Of a stretch of DNA of 64,000 bases, positions 54,300 to 62,959 are shown piece after piece. Origin of the DNA: Roseiarcus sp963721905 (GTDB lineage: Bacteria; Pseudomonadota; Alphaproteobacteria; Rhizobiales; Beijerinckiaceae); assembly GCA_963721905.1 (NCBI GenBank), contig CAVRMF010000025.1, positions 62,001-126,000 on the forward strand. Direction: 5' to 3'. Position numbers and translations under genes: made by a program. The number at the start of each line of letters is the position of its first letter. The first letter of the stretch is position 1. The notes under the pieces are model-generated. The model was not told the DNA's origin. It saw nothing but the letters and a program-made list of their open reading frames with translations, and ran no database searches.

Positions 54300-54932
54300 A
54301 TGGCGGAGCTTGTTTTCTACACCCACCCGATGTCGCGCGCCCGCATCGTGCGGTGGATGCTGGAGGAAGTCGGCGAGCCCTACAAAACCAAGATTCTCGA
54401 ATTCGGCCATTCGATGAAGGGGCCCGATTATCTTGCAATCAATCCGATGGGCAAGGTGCCGGCGATCCGTCACGGCGACATCGTCGTCACCGAAGCGGCG
54501 GCGATCTGCGCCTATTTGGCTGATGCGTTTCCCGCGGCGGGCCTTGCGCCGCCGCCGGGTTCGCCCGAACGCGGCCCCTACTATCGCTGGCTCTTTTTCG
54601 GCGCTGGTCCAGTCGAGGCGGCAGTGATGAACAAGGTGCTCGGGTTCGATATTCCTGTCGAGCGTGAGGCGATGGTCGGCTACGGCAATATCGAGCGCAC
54701 GCTTACGGCGGTCGAGGGGGCGCTTTACCGCACCGAGTATATCGCAGGCGACCAATTCACCGCCGCCGACGTCTATGTCGGCTCGCAGATTGGCTGGGGG
54801 ATGATGTACCGCGGGATCGACAAGCGGCCGGCCTTCGAGCGCTACTGGGCGCTTTTGAGCGCGCGCCCCGCGTATATCCGGGCGAAGGCGATCGACGACA
54901 ACCTCATCGAGGAGCGGAAAAAGGCCAGCTGA
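54300..54932 (+). CDS. Glutathione S-transferase family protein
   Basis: 210 residues: N-terminal thioredoxin-like domain (ELVFYTHPMSRARIVRWMLE, NPMGKVPAIRHGDIVVTEAA with the cis-Pro and the glutamate/serine equivalent that bind glutathione), then an all-helical C-terminal domain with the GDQFTAADVYVGSQI motif. Bacterial GSTs conjugate or reduce electrophiles with glutathione. Divergent from guaC; an SDR gene follows 23 bases later, probably in the same operon. Confidence 0.92.
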   Translation: MAELVFYTHPMSRARIVRWMLEEVGEPYKTKILEFGHSMKGPDYLAINPMGKVPAIRHGDIVVTEAAAICAYLADAFPAAGLAPPPGSPERGPYYRWLFFGAGPVEAAVMNKVLGFDIPVEREAMVGYGNIERTLTAVEGALYRTEYIAGDQFTAADVYVGSQIGWGMMYRGIDKRPAFERYWALLSARPAYIRAKAIDDNLIEERKKAS

Positions 54933-54955
54933 GCGCTCGCGAAGGGGTTGGGCCC

Positions 54956-55705
54956 ATGCGGTTGAAGGGCAAGACGGCGCTGGTGACGGGCGCCGGGCAG
55001 GGGTTCGGATTCGGCATTGCCGAGATCTTCGCTCGCGAGGGCGCGCGCGTCGCCTGCCTCGATCTGAAGGCTGACATCGCCGAGGCGGCCGCCAATCGGT
55101 TCGGCGACGCGGGGGCGATTGCGCTCCATGGCGACGTGTCGAACCGCGCCGATGTCGAGCGGGCGGCCAAGGCCGTCATCGACGCCTTCGGCCGGGTCGA
55201 CATCGTGGTCAACAACGCCGGAACGACCCATCGCAACAAGCCGCTGATGGAGGTCGAGGAAGCGGAGTTCGACCGCATCTTCGCCGTCAACGTGAAGTCG
55301 ATCCTGCTGACCGCCCAGGCCTTCGTGCCGCATATGCGCGAGCAGGGCGGGGGCGTCTTCATCAACATCGGCTCGACCGCGGCATTGCGTCCGCGCCCCG
55401 GCCTCACCGTCTACAACGCCTCCAAAGGCGCGGTGCATGTGATGACGAAGTCGATGGCGGTCGAGCTCGCGCCCGACAATATCCGCGTCTGCGCGCTGGC
55501 GCCGGTTGCTGGCGAGACGCCCCTGCTCGCCATGTTCCTGGGCGAGGATACGCCCGAGAAGCGCGCCGCCTTCAAGGCGACCGTGCCGCTCGGCCGTTTC
55601 TCGACCCCGCACGACATCGGCGCGGCCGCCCTCTTTCTCGCAAGCGACGAGGCGGGATTCCTGACCGGCGTCGTGCTCGAGGTCGACGGCGGCCGGTGTA
55701 TCTAA
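54956..55705 (+). CDS. Short-chain dehydrogenase/reductase (classical SDR)
   Basis: 249 residues. Nucleotide-binding TGAGQGFGFGIAEIFAREGA near 12-31, the NNAG motif in VVNNAGTTHRN near 88, the catalytic Ser region INIGSTAALRPRPG near 140, the active site YNASKG (Tyr-x-x-x-Lys) near 155 and a C-terminal LTGVVLEVDGGRCI. The Asp in CLDLKAD at the end of strand 2 suggests NAD rather than NADP. Substrate unknown. Likely co-transcribed with the GST gene. Confidence 0.92.
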   Translation: MRLKGKTALVTGAGQGFGFGIAEIFAREGARVACLDLKADIAEAAANRFGDAGAIALHGDVSNRADVERAAKAVIDAFGRVDIVVNNAGTTHRNKPLMEVEEAEFDRIFAVNVKSILLTAQAFVPHMREQGGGVFINIGSTAALRPRPGLTVYNASKGAVHVMTKSMAVELAPDNIRVCALAPVAGETPLLAMFLGEDTPEKRAAFKATVPLGRFSTPHDIGAAALFLASDEAGFLTGVVLEVDGGRCI

Positions 55706-55734
55706 CGGAATATCCCTCCTGATCGAAGGATAGT

Positions 55735-55990
55735 CGCGCTTGACAGCCAAGGGATGGCGTTCGGCCTGTTTTCGGCCAGCGAACAGGGAGAAACGGGCGG
55801 AAGCGCGCACCTCCCGCAGCTCGCTTGGGCCGATGAAAGGCGTGTGTTTCCAGTCGTTTGCGCCAAATCTCTGATGGAACAGGCGCCGGACGATGACAAG
55901 AGGATAACAGAACAAGAGCAGGGAGTTAATTCGGGCGCAACAGGGCGATAACAGGCGGCGCCAAGTCAACCGCATTATGGAACGCGAAGG
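55735..55990. repeat. Second copy of the AGGATAACAG-type intergenic repeat
   Basis: The 302-base gap between the SDR and the next gene holds the same word set as 16165-16370: CAGGGAGAAACGG, AGGATAACAGAAC, CAGGGAGTTAATTCGG and CGATAACAGG, in the same relative order but with a different middle. Both copies lie at the 3' side of a plus-strand gene. No coding sequence is seen. Confidence 0.5.
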
Positions 55991-56007
55991 AAAGCGAAAC
56001 TAAACCC

Positions 56008-56697
56008 TCACAATCCCCTCGCCTTGAAGTACTTCAATAGGGTCCAGACAGCGGCTTGCTGTTCGTCGTCCATCTCATTCGGGTCGAGGTGCATGAGCAG
56101 GATTTCTGACGGTTTCTTGCCCTCGATCCGAGGCGCGTCCGGTTGAGGCCGTTCCGTTCCGGCTTCGAATTCCCTTGACGGCGCATGCGCAGACGCATGT
56201 TTCCTGCGCGGCGTCGAAGACCGGGGCTTCCGGCCCTTCAGGACGCGGCCGCTAATCGTCACGCCCGCATCATTCGCGGCGTAAAGAAAGAATGTCACGC
56301 ACTTCTGGACCACCGCGTCGGCAGCCGGGAAAGCCTTCCTGAACGCTTCGTTGAAATGGGAAGGGGTCGCGGTTTCAAGATCGATCGCGAACATCGGGGC
56401 GTATTCCTGCCGAAGGAGCTCCAGGAGCTTTTCGGGCCAATGCCCCGCGCCATGCGCGTTCACAAGCTCCCTGAGACGCTGCGTCGGATGTCCATGGTCC
56501 TCAATCAGACCGAGGAAGCGAAGCGCGTGCATCAGCTGGGAGCCGACCACGCCTGAAAAGCGCGTCAGCACGCTGCGGTCGATGCGCGAGGGAACGCCGT
56601 GCTCGCGAAGATCCTCGATGAAGGTCTTGAACGTCCGATAGGACGTGTACGGCGGCGTTCTTGTGGACTTCGCCTGTTCCGAACCGCCGCCGGGCAT
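56008..56697 (-). CDS. DUF5343-like protein of unknown function
   Basis: 229 residues from the ATG at 56697, preceded by GGGAG; 25 upstream codons are open but unlikely. The first 150 residues resemble DUF5343 (PPYTSYRTFKTFIEDLREHG, ALRFLGLIEDHGHPTQRLRE, ATPSHFNEAFRKAFP), a winged-helix-like unknown family. A basic linker (about 165-190) and a helical C-terminus (DPNEMDDEQQAAVWTLLKYF) follow. Conserved in Rhizobiales-type genomes as far as I recall; function unknown. Confidence 0.72.
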   Translation of the reverse strand: MPGGGSEQAKSTRTPPYTSYRTFKTFIEDLREHGVPSRIDRSVLTRFSGVVGSQLMHALRFLGLIEDHGHPTQRLRELVNAHGAGHWPEKLLELLRQEYAPMFAIDLETATPSHFNEAFRKAFPAADAVVQKCVTFFLYAANDAGVTISGRVLKGRKPRSSTPRRKHASAHAPSREFEAGTERPQPDAPRIEGKKPSEILLMHLDPNEMDDEQQAAVWTLLKYFKARGL

Positions 56698-56965
56698 GAC
56701 GGTCTCCCATCTATTCGGAACGCCCAATACCCGTATTCGAGCCGCGCCGCAAACATACCGTATACGCGACATGCGCCGGACGCTTCGAAATACGCGATTG
56801 CCATGGCGTTCCTTCTACGCAACGCATTGAAATTAATTGATATTAACCTCTGAACCGAAGGGTCGCGGCTGCTGCGGCATCCGGGCGCCACCCTGCGAGG
56901 AGAATAGCCGGACCAATCCTTCTTGCGGCTCGAAGCGCCGCAGCTTTAGCCATGGGGGCGGGGAG

Positions 56966-57526
56966 ATGCGGTGGACAGCCGAGGCGATCGAGGATCTCAT
57001 AAGGCTGGCTCTGGAAGGAAGAAGCGCGAGCTTCATCGCTGCGGCGCTCGGCGCGGCCTCCCGCAACGCCGTGATCGGCAAGGCGAACCGAATCGGGGTC
57101 AAACTCAACGGCGATGGGCGCGCTTCCGTGCCCGCCGGGACGTCCGCTCGCACGTATCGGGCGCTATTGGCGGCTCTCCCCCGCAAGCCCGTTCCCAGCA
57201 GGGAGAACCTCGCCCCCGCCCTCTCCCGTGATCACCGGGCCATCCCCGGGTCAGGGCCCGGGGACCGGGAGGCGAGGAAGGCGGGATCGATCTTTGCCGA
57301 GGCGGAGGTCGGGGAGATGCGGCGGGTGAGGTTCGAGGAAATTCGCGGATCCGCCTGCCGATGGCCCCTCGGCGATCCGAGGAGCGAGGATTTCGCCTAT
57401 TGCGGGCTGAAGCCGGCCGAAGGCCACTCTTACTGCGCCGGCCATTGCCGGATGGCCTATCGCCGGCCAGAGCCAAGGCAAAACGCGCATGAGCGGCGTT
57501 GGTCCCGCGCGCTCGCCAGTCGGTGA
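56966..57526 (+). CDS. GcrA-like cell-cycle regulator
   Basis: 186 residues from the ATG at 56966. GcrA signatures at both ends: the N-terminal helix-turn-helix WTAEAIEDLIRLALEGRSAS, then AALGAASRNAVIGKANRIGV, and the C-terminal sigma70-interacting module CRWPLGDPRSEDFAYCGLKP, then YCAGHCRMAYRR. GcrA binds methylated GANTC promoters with sigma70 in Alphaproteobacteria. Paralogues of GcrA exist, and the non-canonical middle (about 60-110, Pro/Arg-rich) means this may be a second copy, not the essential one. Confidence 0.85.
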   Translation: MRWTAEAIEDLIRLALEGRSASFIAAALGAASRNAVIGKANRIGVKLNGDGRASVPAGTSARTYRALLAALPRKPVPSRENLAPALSRDHRAIPGSGPGDREARKAGSIFAEAEVGEMRRVRFEEIRGSACRWPLGDPRSEDFAYCGLKPAEGHSYCAGHCRMAYRRPEPRQNAHERRWSRALASR

Positions 57527-57663
57527 CGGCTGCCCTGAGGGCGCTTAAATAGTTGCGCGCCCTTCTCCGCTAAGCAGGAAGGGTAAAGCCGCGAAGCGTG
57601 CCGGGCAGGGGCTGGTTCAAGATCCTGCGCCTGTGCGGACCGGAGTTCGAGAGATCGACTAAT

Positions 57664-60513
57664 TCAGCTACATACCGTTCGGTCGTCATCTCTCAACCCT
57701 CGGTCAAGCGAGCGCCGCAGAACGTTAGGCGCGGCCTGATCCGCTCTTGCCCGCCGATAGCCCGCGAAGCCGAGGCCCGCGAAGCCAAGCAGCATCATCA
57801 CCCAAGTGGAGGGTTCAGGGACTGCGCCCCCAACCGCGAAATCCATGCCGAACCCGCCGCTGCCGTCAGCGGTCAGATTGTAGCCGAAGGTCAGATCAAC
57901 AGCGGGCCCGGAGTACGAGCCGAGGTTGAGCACGAGGTCGCGGAAGAAGCTCTCCGCGACCGACAAATTCCCAAGGGTCACGTCGAGAACTTTGCTCCCG
58001 TTGGTAACGTTAAGGACATAGAACTCGATCGACTGGAAGCCGAAGTCGTTGTCAAAGCCGTTGGCCTGATTGTCGATCAGACCGAGCAGCAGATCGCCAT
58101 GATAGCCGAAGTCGAACGTCGCAGTAGCGCTGTAGGTCAAGCTCCCGCCGCCGCCGTCAGGCGCGTAGTTGCCCCCGAGAATTGCCGTCCCGAACACGAC
58201 GTCCCGGGGGCCGAGTAGAGCCGCAGCAACATTGCCGGCTTCGCCGATGAGCGACGTCGCATAGGGCCTGCCCGGAAGGCCGGCCGCAAGCGCATAGGCT
58301 GTTTGGCCCGGGTTGGCGAACGACTGACCCGACCCACCGGCTTGAGCAATAGCGTTGGTCGTCGCCGTGCCGCCGGCGGTCGGCGCGACGGCCGATGACT
58401 GAACCTTCATATTGGGAAAGCTGGTCACCGCCGTCGACTGCCCTGCGCCGCTCGAGCCGACCGCGGTCGATTGCGCCTGGGCGGTCGCGCCGTGATCAGT
58501 CGTGGCGAATGACGTAGCTTTCGCCGCGCCGGCCGTGGGCGGTATACCGCCGCAGCAACCTGAGCCGCCGCTTGAGCCGCCGACCGCGTTTGCTGTCGCC
58601 GTCGCGACCCCGCCGCCCGTCGCCAGCGCGTTCGCGTTTGCGCCCGCGTCGCCGGCCGTGGGCGGTATGCCGCCGCAGCAACCTGAGCCGCCGCTTGAGC
58701 CGCCGACCGCGTTCGCTGTCGCCGTCGCGACCCCGCCGCCCGTCGCCAGCGCGTTCGCGTTTGCGCCCGCGTCGCCTCCGTCACCTCCGTTGAGTTGTCC
58801 CTCCCCGCCGTCACCTCCCGTGGCGGTTGCAATCGCCTTCGACGACCCAGAATTTGCCAGCGCATTAGCGGTCGCAGTGCCATAGCCGCCTTCACCGCCG
58901 GCGTAGTCGTAGTAGTTGTCGCCGCCGGCGCCCCCTGTCGCGGTTGCCTCGGCCGAAGACGGACCCGTTGCAGTGACCAACGAATAGGCCTGCGCGATTG
59001 CTGACCCGCCCCCACCCCCGCCGCCGTAATCGGCGACTCCACCGGTTCCGCCCGACGCATTCGCCTCCGCCGAGCTTCCCTTCGCAGACGCGGAATGCGC
59101 GAGCGCTTGCGCATCCGCGCCCGACCCTGCACCTTCTCCATAGGCCCCCGCGCCGCCTATCGCTTCGGCAGAAGTCTTGGCGACGCCGCCGTTCGTCGCT
59201 GTCGCTTGGGAAGTCGCATCCGCACTTCCCCCGCCCCCGCCGTTTCCGAACAACGGGGGCCCCGAACCGCCAGAGCCTCCCGTCGCGATTGCGGTCGCAG
59301 CCGCGGCTCCCGCGAAGCCGCTCTCGATTGCTGTGGAGGCGGCATTTGCGGCGCCTCCCGCACCCGCGTCATTGCCGTAGTTTGAGTAACCGCCAATGCC
59401 TGCTTGCGCAGAGGACGCAGCGCTCGCCTGACCGGCGTTCATGGAACTTGTCGCGCTGGTGACGGCGGTCGCGTCGCCACCGGAGCCGCCACCATAGTTT
59501 GCTGAGCCCCCATCGCCGCCGATTGAATTGGCCGTCGCAGTCGCCGTTCCGACATTTGCCATCGCATCGGCCGTCGCGGTGCTATCCCCGCCGGAGCCGC
59601 CTGAGTTGGTACCGTAGGAGCCGCCGCCTCCACCGCCGGTTGAATCGGCGGTCACAGTCGCCGTTCCGACATTTGCCACCGCATTGGCCGTCGCAGTGCT
59701 ATCCCCGCCGGAGCCGCCTGAGTTGGTATCGTAGGAGCCGCCGCCGCCGCCGGCGGCGGTCGCGGTGGCCGACGAGGCGCCTGTGGCGCTTGCCAACGAG
59801 GAGGCCTGCGCGCTCGCCCCGCCCCCTGCGCCCCCAGCGCCGCCGCTGCTGCCACCGTAAAAGGCGCCGCCATCGCCGCCGGCGCCGCCACCCGCCGTCG
59901 CCGAGACGGTCACGGCCCCGGAGGCCACTCCTCGCGCGCCCGCGACGGCGAGTCCACCATTACCCCCATCGCCGCCGTAATAACCATAGCCGCCCTGACC
60001 GCCGCCGCCGCCGCCGGCGCTAGCGGAAACATTGGCTGCGTCAACGCCCGCGACAGCCGCGGCCGCGACCGCCTTGCCCCCTGCGCCGCCGCTAAGCCCA
60101 CTTGACCCAGAAACATTTCCTTCGCCATCGCTATCGCCGCCCGCGCCGCCCACGCCGCCTCCGGCGTTTGCCGTCGCCGAACCGTTTCCAAGGCTATCCG
60201 CTGTCGTGGTGGTCGCGCTAGCGCTCGCTGCTCCACCCGCGCCGCCTGCGCCGCCGATGAAGCCGAAATCCCCGGCGCCACCCGACCCGCCTGCGCCGCC
60301 GCCGGCGTTTGCGGTGTTGGAAGAGTTTGTCGGCTTACCGGCAGTTGCGGAGGCATCGCCACCTGGAGCGCCGTTCCCTCCCGGCCCGCCGACCCCGTTC
60401 GCGCCATTCGCGCCGTTCGCGCCGACTATCGTGACCGTCTCCGCGAAGCTCGGAGAAGCCGTCGCCAGCAGTGCAACGGCCGCTACGGTTCGAAATAGAT
60501 TTGCCTTGGTCAT
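57664..60513 (-). CDS. Giant Gly/Ala-rich surface protein with PEP-CTERM sorting signal
   Basis: 949 residues. Signal peptide (NLFRTVAAVALLATASPSFA), then about 690 residues of low complexity, dominated by Gly, Ala, Ser, Thr and Asn in runs such as GGAGGKAVAAAAVAG and SGGDSTATANAVANVGTATV, superficially like mycobacterial PE_PGRS or silk-like sequence. A 41-residue unit containing SGCCGGIPPTAG occurs twice in tandem. From about 740 a globular, beta-rich domain (ATFDFGYHGDLLLGLIDNQA) leads to a PEP-CTERM signal (VPEPSTWVMMLLGFAG) and an RRARA patch. Unusually, 22 further residues follow that patch. Exported and probably processed by an exosortase-like enzyme. Confidence 0.85.
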   Translation of the reverse strand: MTKANLFRTVAAVALLATASPSFAETVTIVGANGANGANGVGGPGGNGAPGGDASATAGKPTNSSNTANAGGGAGGSGGAGDFGFIGGAGGAGGAASASATTTTADSLGNGSATANAGGGVGGAGGDSDGEGNVSGSSGLSGGAGGKAVAAAAVAGVDAANVSASAGGGGGGQGGYGYYGGDGGNGGLAVAGARGVASGAVTVSATAGGGAGGDGGAFYGGSSGGAGGAGGGASAQASSLASATGASSATATAAGGGGGSYDTNSGGSGGDSTATANAVANVGTATVTADSTGGGGGGSYGTNSGGSGGDSTATADAMANVGTATATANSIGGDGGSANYGGGSGGDATAVTSATSSMNAGQASAASSAQAGIGGYSNYGNDAGAGGAANAASTAIESGFAGAAAATAIATGGSGGSGPPLFGNGGGGGSADATSQATATNGGVAKTSAEAIGGAGAYGEGAGSGADAQALAHSASAKGSSAEANASGGTGGVADYGGGGGGGSAIAQAYSLVTATGPSSAEATATGGAGGDNYYDYAGGEGGYGTATANALANSGSSKAIATATGGDGGEGQLNGGDGGDAGANANALATGGGVATATANAVGGSSGGSGCCGGIPPTAGDAGANANALATGGGVATATANAVGGSSGGSGCCGGIPPTAGAAKATSFATTDHGATAQAQSTAVGSSGAGQSTAVTSFPNMKVQSSAVAPTAGGTATTNAIAQAGGSGQSFANPGQTAYALAAGLPGRPYATSLIGEAGNVAAALLGPRDVVFGTAILGGNYAPDGGGGSLTYSATATFDFGYHGDLLLGLIDNQANGFDNDFGFQSIEFYVLNVTNGSKVLDVTLGNLSVAESFFRDLVLNLGSYSGPAVDLTFGYNLTADGSGGFGMDFAVGGAVPEPSTWVMMLLGFAGLGFAGYRRARADQAAPNVLRRSLDRGLRDDDRTVCS
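58531..58776 (-). repeat. 123-bp tandem duplication inside the Gly-rich gene
   Basis: Two adjacent copies (58531-58653 and 58654-58776), nearly identical, each encoding 41 residues with GGSGCCGGIPPTAGDAGANA. Length is a multiple of three, so the frame is kept. The high identity implies a recent duplication or active slippage; copy number may vary between strains. Confidence 0.8.
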
Positions 60514-60867
60514 GCGCCCACTCCCCTGGCGCTATAATTGCGAGGCTACGCCAAAAGGAGCCGGACTGTAAATACGCGTAACGCTCTTGGCTTCGCTCAT
60601 TCGCGAATGCGTATGCGCGGACGTTTGTGCCGTCGCGCCCGGCCGGTGATCGATCCGCTGCGCCAAGTCGGCGGCGGACATGCGGGCCGGTGGCGGCCAC
60701 GGCGGGGGATATCGGCCGCCGGTGCGAGTCGTATCAGAATCACGTCACGCTCGCGCTCGCGAGCCTCACCATAAGCCTCGGCGCCATGGTCGCGGATTGA
60801 GCGCCTCGGCGTCGGCCTGCGCCAGCCGGCGGGCTTCCTGGCGGCGTCGGAGCCATTGCAGCATTGC
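60514..60867. other. Gap between the two PEP-CTERM genes
   Basis: 354 bases without a supported gene. A 125-codon minus-strand frame (60597-60974) overlaps the downstream PEP-CTERM end and is Arg/Pro-rich noise. The promoter and ribosome-binding site of the Gly-rich gene lie at its left (AGGGGAG about 8 bases upstream of the start on the minus strand). Confidence 0.45.
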
Positions 60868-61602
60868 TTACGCTGCTCTTGCCCGGCGACACCCCGCGTA
60901 GCCAAGGCAAGCGAAACCGAGCAGCATGATGACCCATGTGGAGGGTTCGGGAACTGAGTTCTCCTGCGAAACAATCCAATTCCCTTGAGTATCCGCGCCT
61001 GCGAATCCTGTATCGAATACGCTGGAGGTATCGACTCCGCCCTCGATTGCCGAGTAGTCTGTCAGGCCAGACGCCAAACACCCTGTTGGTTGGCATCTGC
61101 TAAATAGGCTAATATTGTAACCTGTATGATTATTGTAATCAGCTTGCGTAAAGGCTAGAGCCCACTCCTGTATGTTTGCTGAAGAATTTGTCTCAAATAA
61201 CGCATACACAAGGTATGCATTGTTTTCGTTCATAACGACATTTCCGTCACCGACTTCCCAATTAACTATCTTGTGCTGAGGATTAAATGGAACGAACGAG
61301 GTGTCTGAATACGTTAAGTTCGGCTGAAGAGGATCAGCTAATTCTATTTCTAAGTGAACGAAATTCTGAGAAGAAAATTCGCTGGTAAGCGGAAGTGACG
61401 TATCGAAGTAATTATAATGTTTTCCATTATATTCGTATATGATCGAGGCATAGGCGGTTGCGAAAGGGCCGAAACGCAGAACCAAAGCAAGGACCATAAT
61501 GATCGTCGCTCCAAGACCTCTGGCTCCGAATACAACCCGGGACCCACGCCGGGTCTGTTGAAGTTGAAACTCAAGACGCGCAGCTACGCCCAACAGTTTC
61601 AT
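60868..61602 (-). CDS. PEP-CTERM sorting-domain protein
   Basis: 244 residues from ATG 61602; a later in-frame ATG at 61497, with GGAG upstream, would give a shorter, more typical signal peptide (MVLALVLRFGPFATAYAS). The mature part is beta-rich and Asn/Tyr/Ser-rich (YEYNGKHYNYFDTSLPLTSE) with two close Cys (SRCQPTGCLAS). It ends in a canonical PEP-CTERM signal: VPEPSTWVIMLLGFACLGYA, then an RRARAA basic end. Lower GC than its neighbours over most of its length. Same sorting class as the Gly-rich protein next to it; function unknown. Confidence 0.85.
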   Translation of the reverse strand: MKLLGVAARLEFQLQQTRRGSRVVFGARGLGATIIMVLALVLRFGPFATAYASIIYEYNGKHYNYFDTSLPLTSEFSSQNFVHLEIELADPLQPNLTYSDTSFVPFNPQHKIVNWEVGDGNVVMNENNAYLVYALFETNSSANIQEWALAFTQADYNNHTGYNISLFSRCQPTGCLASGLTDYSAIEGGVDTSSVFDTGFAGADTQGNWIVSQENSVPEPSTWVIMLLGFACLGYAGCRRARAA

Positions 61603-61767
61603 TTTCGTAGCTCACTTCCGCTCTGAGCCCTTTCCGGACCAGCCTCGCCAAGGCCACGCTTCCCCAAACCCGCCGTCCACCGGTAGCGAAGAGAAGCCCT
61701 GCTGTCGACCAACTTCGTTCCGACGAGACCGCTTCTAGATCGAATAGGTGGGCGCGGGTCCTCCACA

Positions 61768-61872
61768 AGGTCAGCAAAAAAATACCTCGCGCTTTATCTT
61801 GCCGAGTTCTAATTCCGGTATAACAACCGCGAGAACGCTGATATCTTCGGGGCGGCGATCAAGGGGTGCTGA
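61768..61872 (+). pseudogene. 3' relic of an IS1595/ISXO2-type transposase
   Basis: The frame from 61780 reads KYLALYLAEF-stop-FRYNNRENADIFGAAIKGC-stop, matching the C-terminal signature of IS1595-type transposases (compare YLAEFEYRFNRR in the intact element at 22820). An in-frame TAA replaces the expected Gln/Glu codon, and seven A at 61776-61782 break the link to the preceding VSKK. Only the last 30 or so codons survive. Confidence 0.65.
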
Positions 61873-61959
61873 GGCGGCGCTAAAAAGTACCACACTATCG
61901 TAATGTAGAAAAATGAAACAAGGCAAAAATGGATAATATCATGACCAGCAGGGCTATCA

Positions 61960-62745
61960 TTGCTAGGATCACAGATTTCCTCTGGAAAGTATAAAGAGTT
62001 GAAGCAGACAGGCCGCAGCAATGAGGGCAAAAACGACCAACGGAACCCACCCCGTTCCCGGCCATTGCTCGTCGAGATAATAGGCAGATACACCGCAGAG
62101 GAGCGCGATAGAGAAAAGGAACAAGAGGATAAAGTTGCACGCCGCATAGCGTTCTGGACCATGGTTACTGGCGCGGGGACTGTTGGCGCCGCCGTTCTCG
62201 CCCTTGTCGCTGCTGGTATATTCTGGCGACAGTTGGGAACGATGCAAGCTCAATTGACTGAACAAGAAGCCGATTTTCGAATTGATCAGCGCCCTATCTT
62301 GGCATTGACTGACGTCCCCCCAGGCGTGCCCCCAGGGCTCGTCTATGACGCGACGCCAATGTCCCTTCGTTGGAACTATGCTATCAAAAATTTCGGAAAA
62401 AGCACAGCTTTCGGGATTAAGGGCTTTGAATATATTAGCGTCCTGGGCGGACACTTTCGAGGAATGAAAAAAAGGGAGGGAGCAACAGAATTGGTCCCCA
62501 CACAATTGTTGTGGGCTACTGCACGCTATGATGATTTTGTCACTCCACAGAGAGCCGATTTGGCGCTCCACACTGATGACGGCGTAATTGTCAAAGTTAT
62601 TGTCAAATACAAAGACGCTTATGGGACAATCTACCATGCTGATATCTGTCTGGTTCATGCTGCGAACGGGACTGTTCCAACCTGTGACTTGTCTAAGATC
62701 GCCACCCCGACAGACAACGATAGCGACGAAAAGAACTATAACTGA
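61960..62745 (+). CDS. Single-pass membrane protein of unknown function
   Basis: 261 residues if started at the TTG at 61960; an in-frame TTG near 62065 (LVEIIGRYTAEERD) is another option, so the start is unsure. A charged helical segment (EERDREKEQEDKVARR) leads into one transmembrane helix (FWTMVTGAGTVGAAVLALVA), then a beta-rich domain (IDQRPILALTDVPPGVPPGL, RWNYAIKNFGKSTAFGIKGF). The pattern resembles variable membrane proteins often seen singly in Bradyrhizobium-type genomes. Lower GC than the window and flanked by transposase sequence, suggesting transfer. Confidence 0.65.
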   Translation: MLGSQISSGKYKELKQTGRSNEGKNDQRNPPRSRPLLVEIIGRYTAEERDREKEQEDKVARRIAFWTMVTGAGTVGAAVLALVAAGIFWRQLGTMQAQLTEQEADFRIDQRPILALTDVPPGVPPGLVYDATPMSLRWNYAIKNFGKSTAFGIKGFEYISVLGGHFRGMKKREGATELVPTQLLWATARYDDFVTPQRADLALHTDDGVIVKVIVKYKDAYGTIYHADICLVHAANGTVPTCDLSKIATPTDNDSDEKNYN

Positions 62746-62959
62746 CAAGAGCCGGCATGTGGAAAAACAGAATCATTTCACAGAATTCTCTCCCGCGCCA
62801 GAATGCAAGCTATTGAGATCGTTGTCCGCATGTTCACGCGGATAACACGGCCCTTGTTTTACTGATCTTCTACACCGCAAATTGCCAAGGCATTGATTGA
62901 AAGCGTAAATCGGCGCTGGAAAAGCGCCTTGGCACTACATTCCGGTTAATGGAGTGGGA

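Noticed and set aside
59499..60023. Arg/Ser/Pro-rich plus-strand frames opposite the Gly-rich gene
   Set aside because: Complement of GGN/GCN codon runs; no start signals.
57700..60500. Regularly repeated DNA suggesting a CRISPR array or repeat region
   Set aside because: The repetition is codon-level Gly/Ala low complexity of one reading frame; no uniform repeat/spacer lengths and no cas genes.
61969..62150. Hydrophobic minus-strand frame (FILLFLFSIALLCGVSAYYL) resembling a small membrane protein
   Set aside because: It is the complement of a charged segment (EERDREKEQEDK) of the plus-strand gene, and the frame has no start codon of its own nearby.
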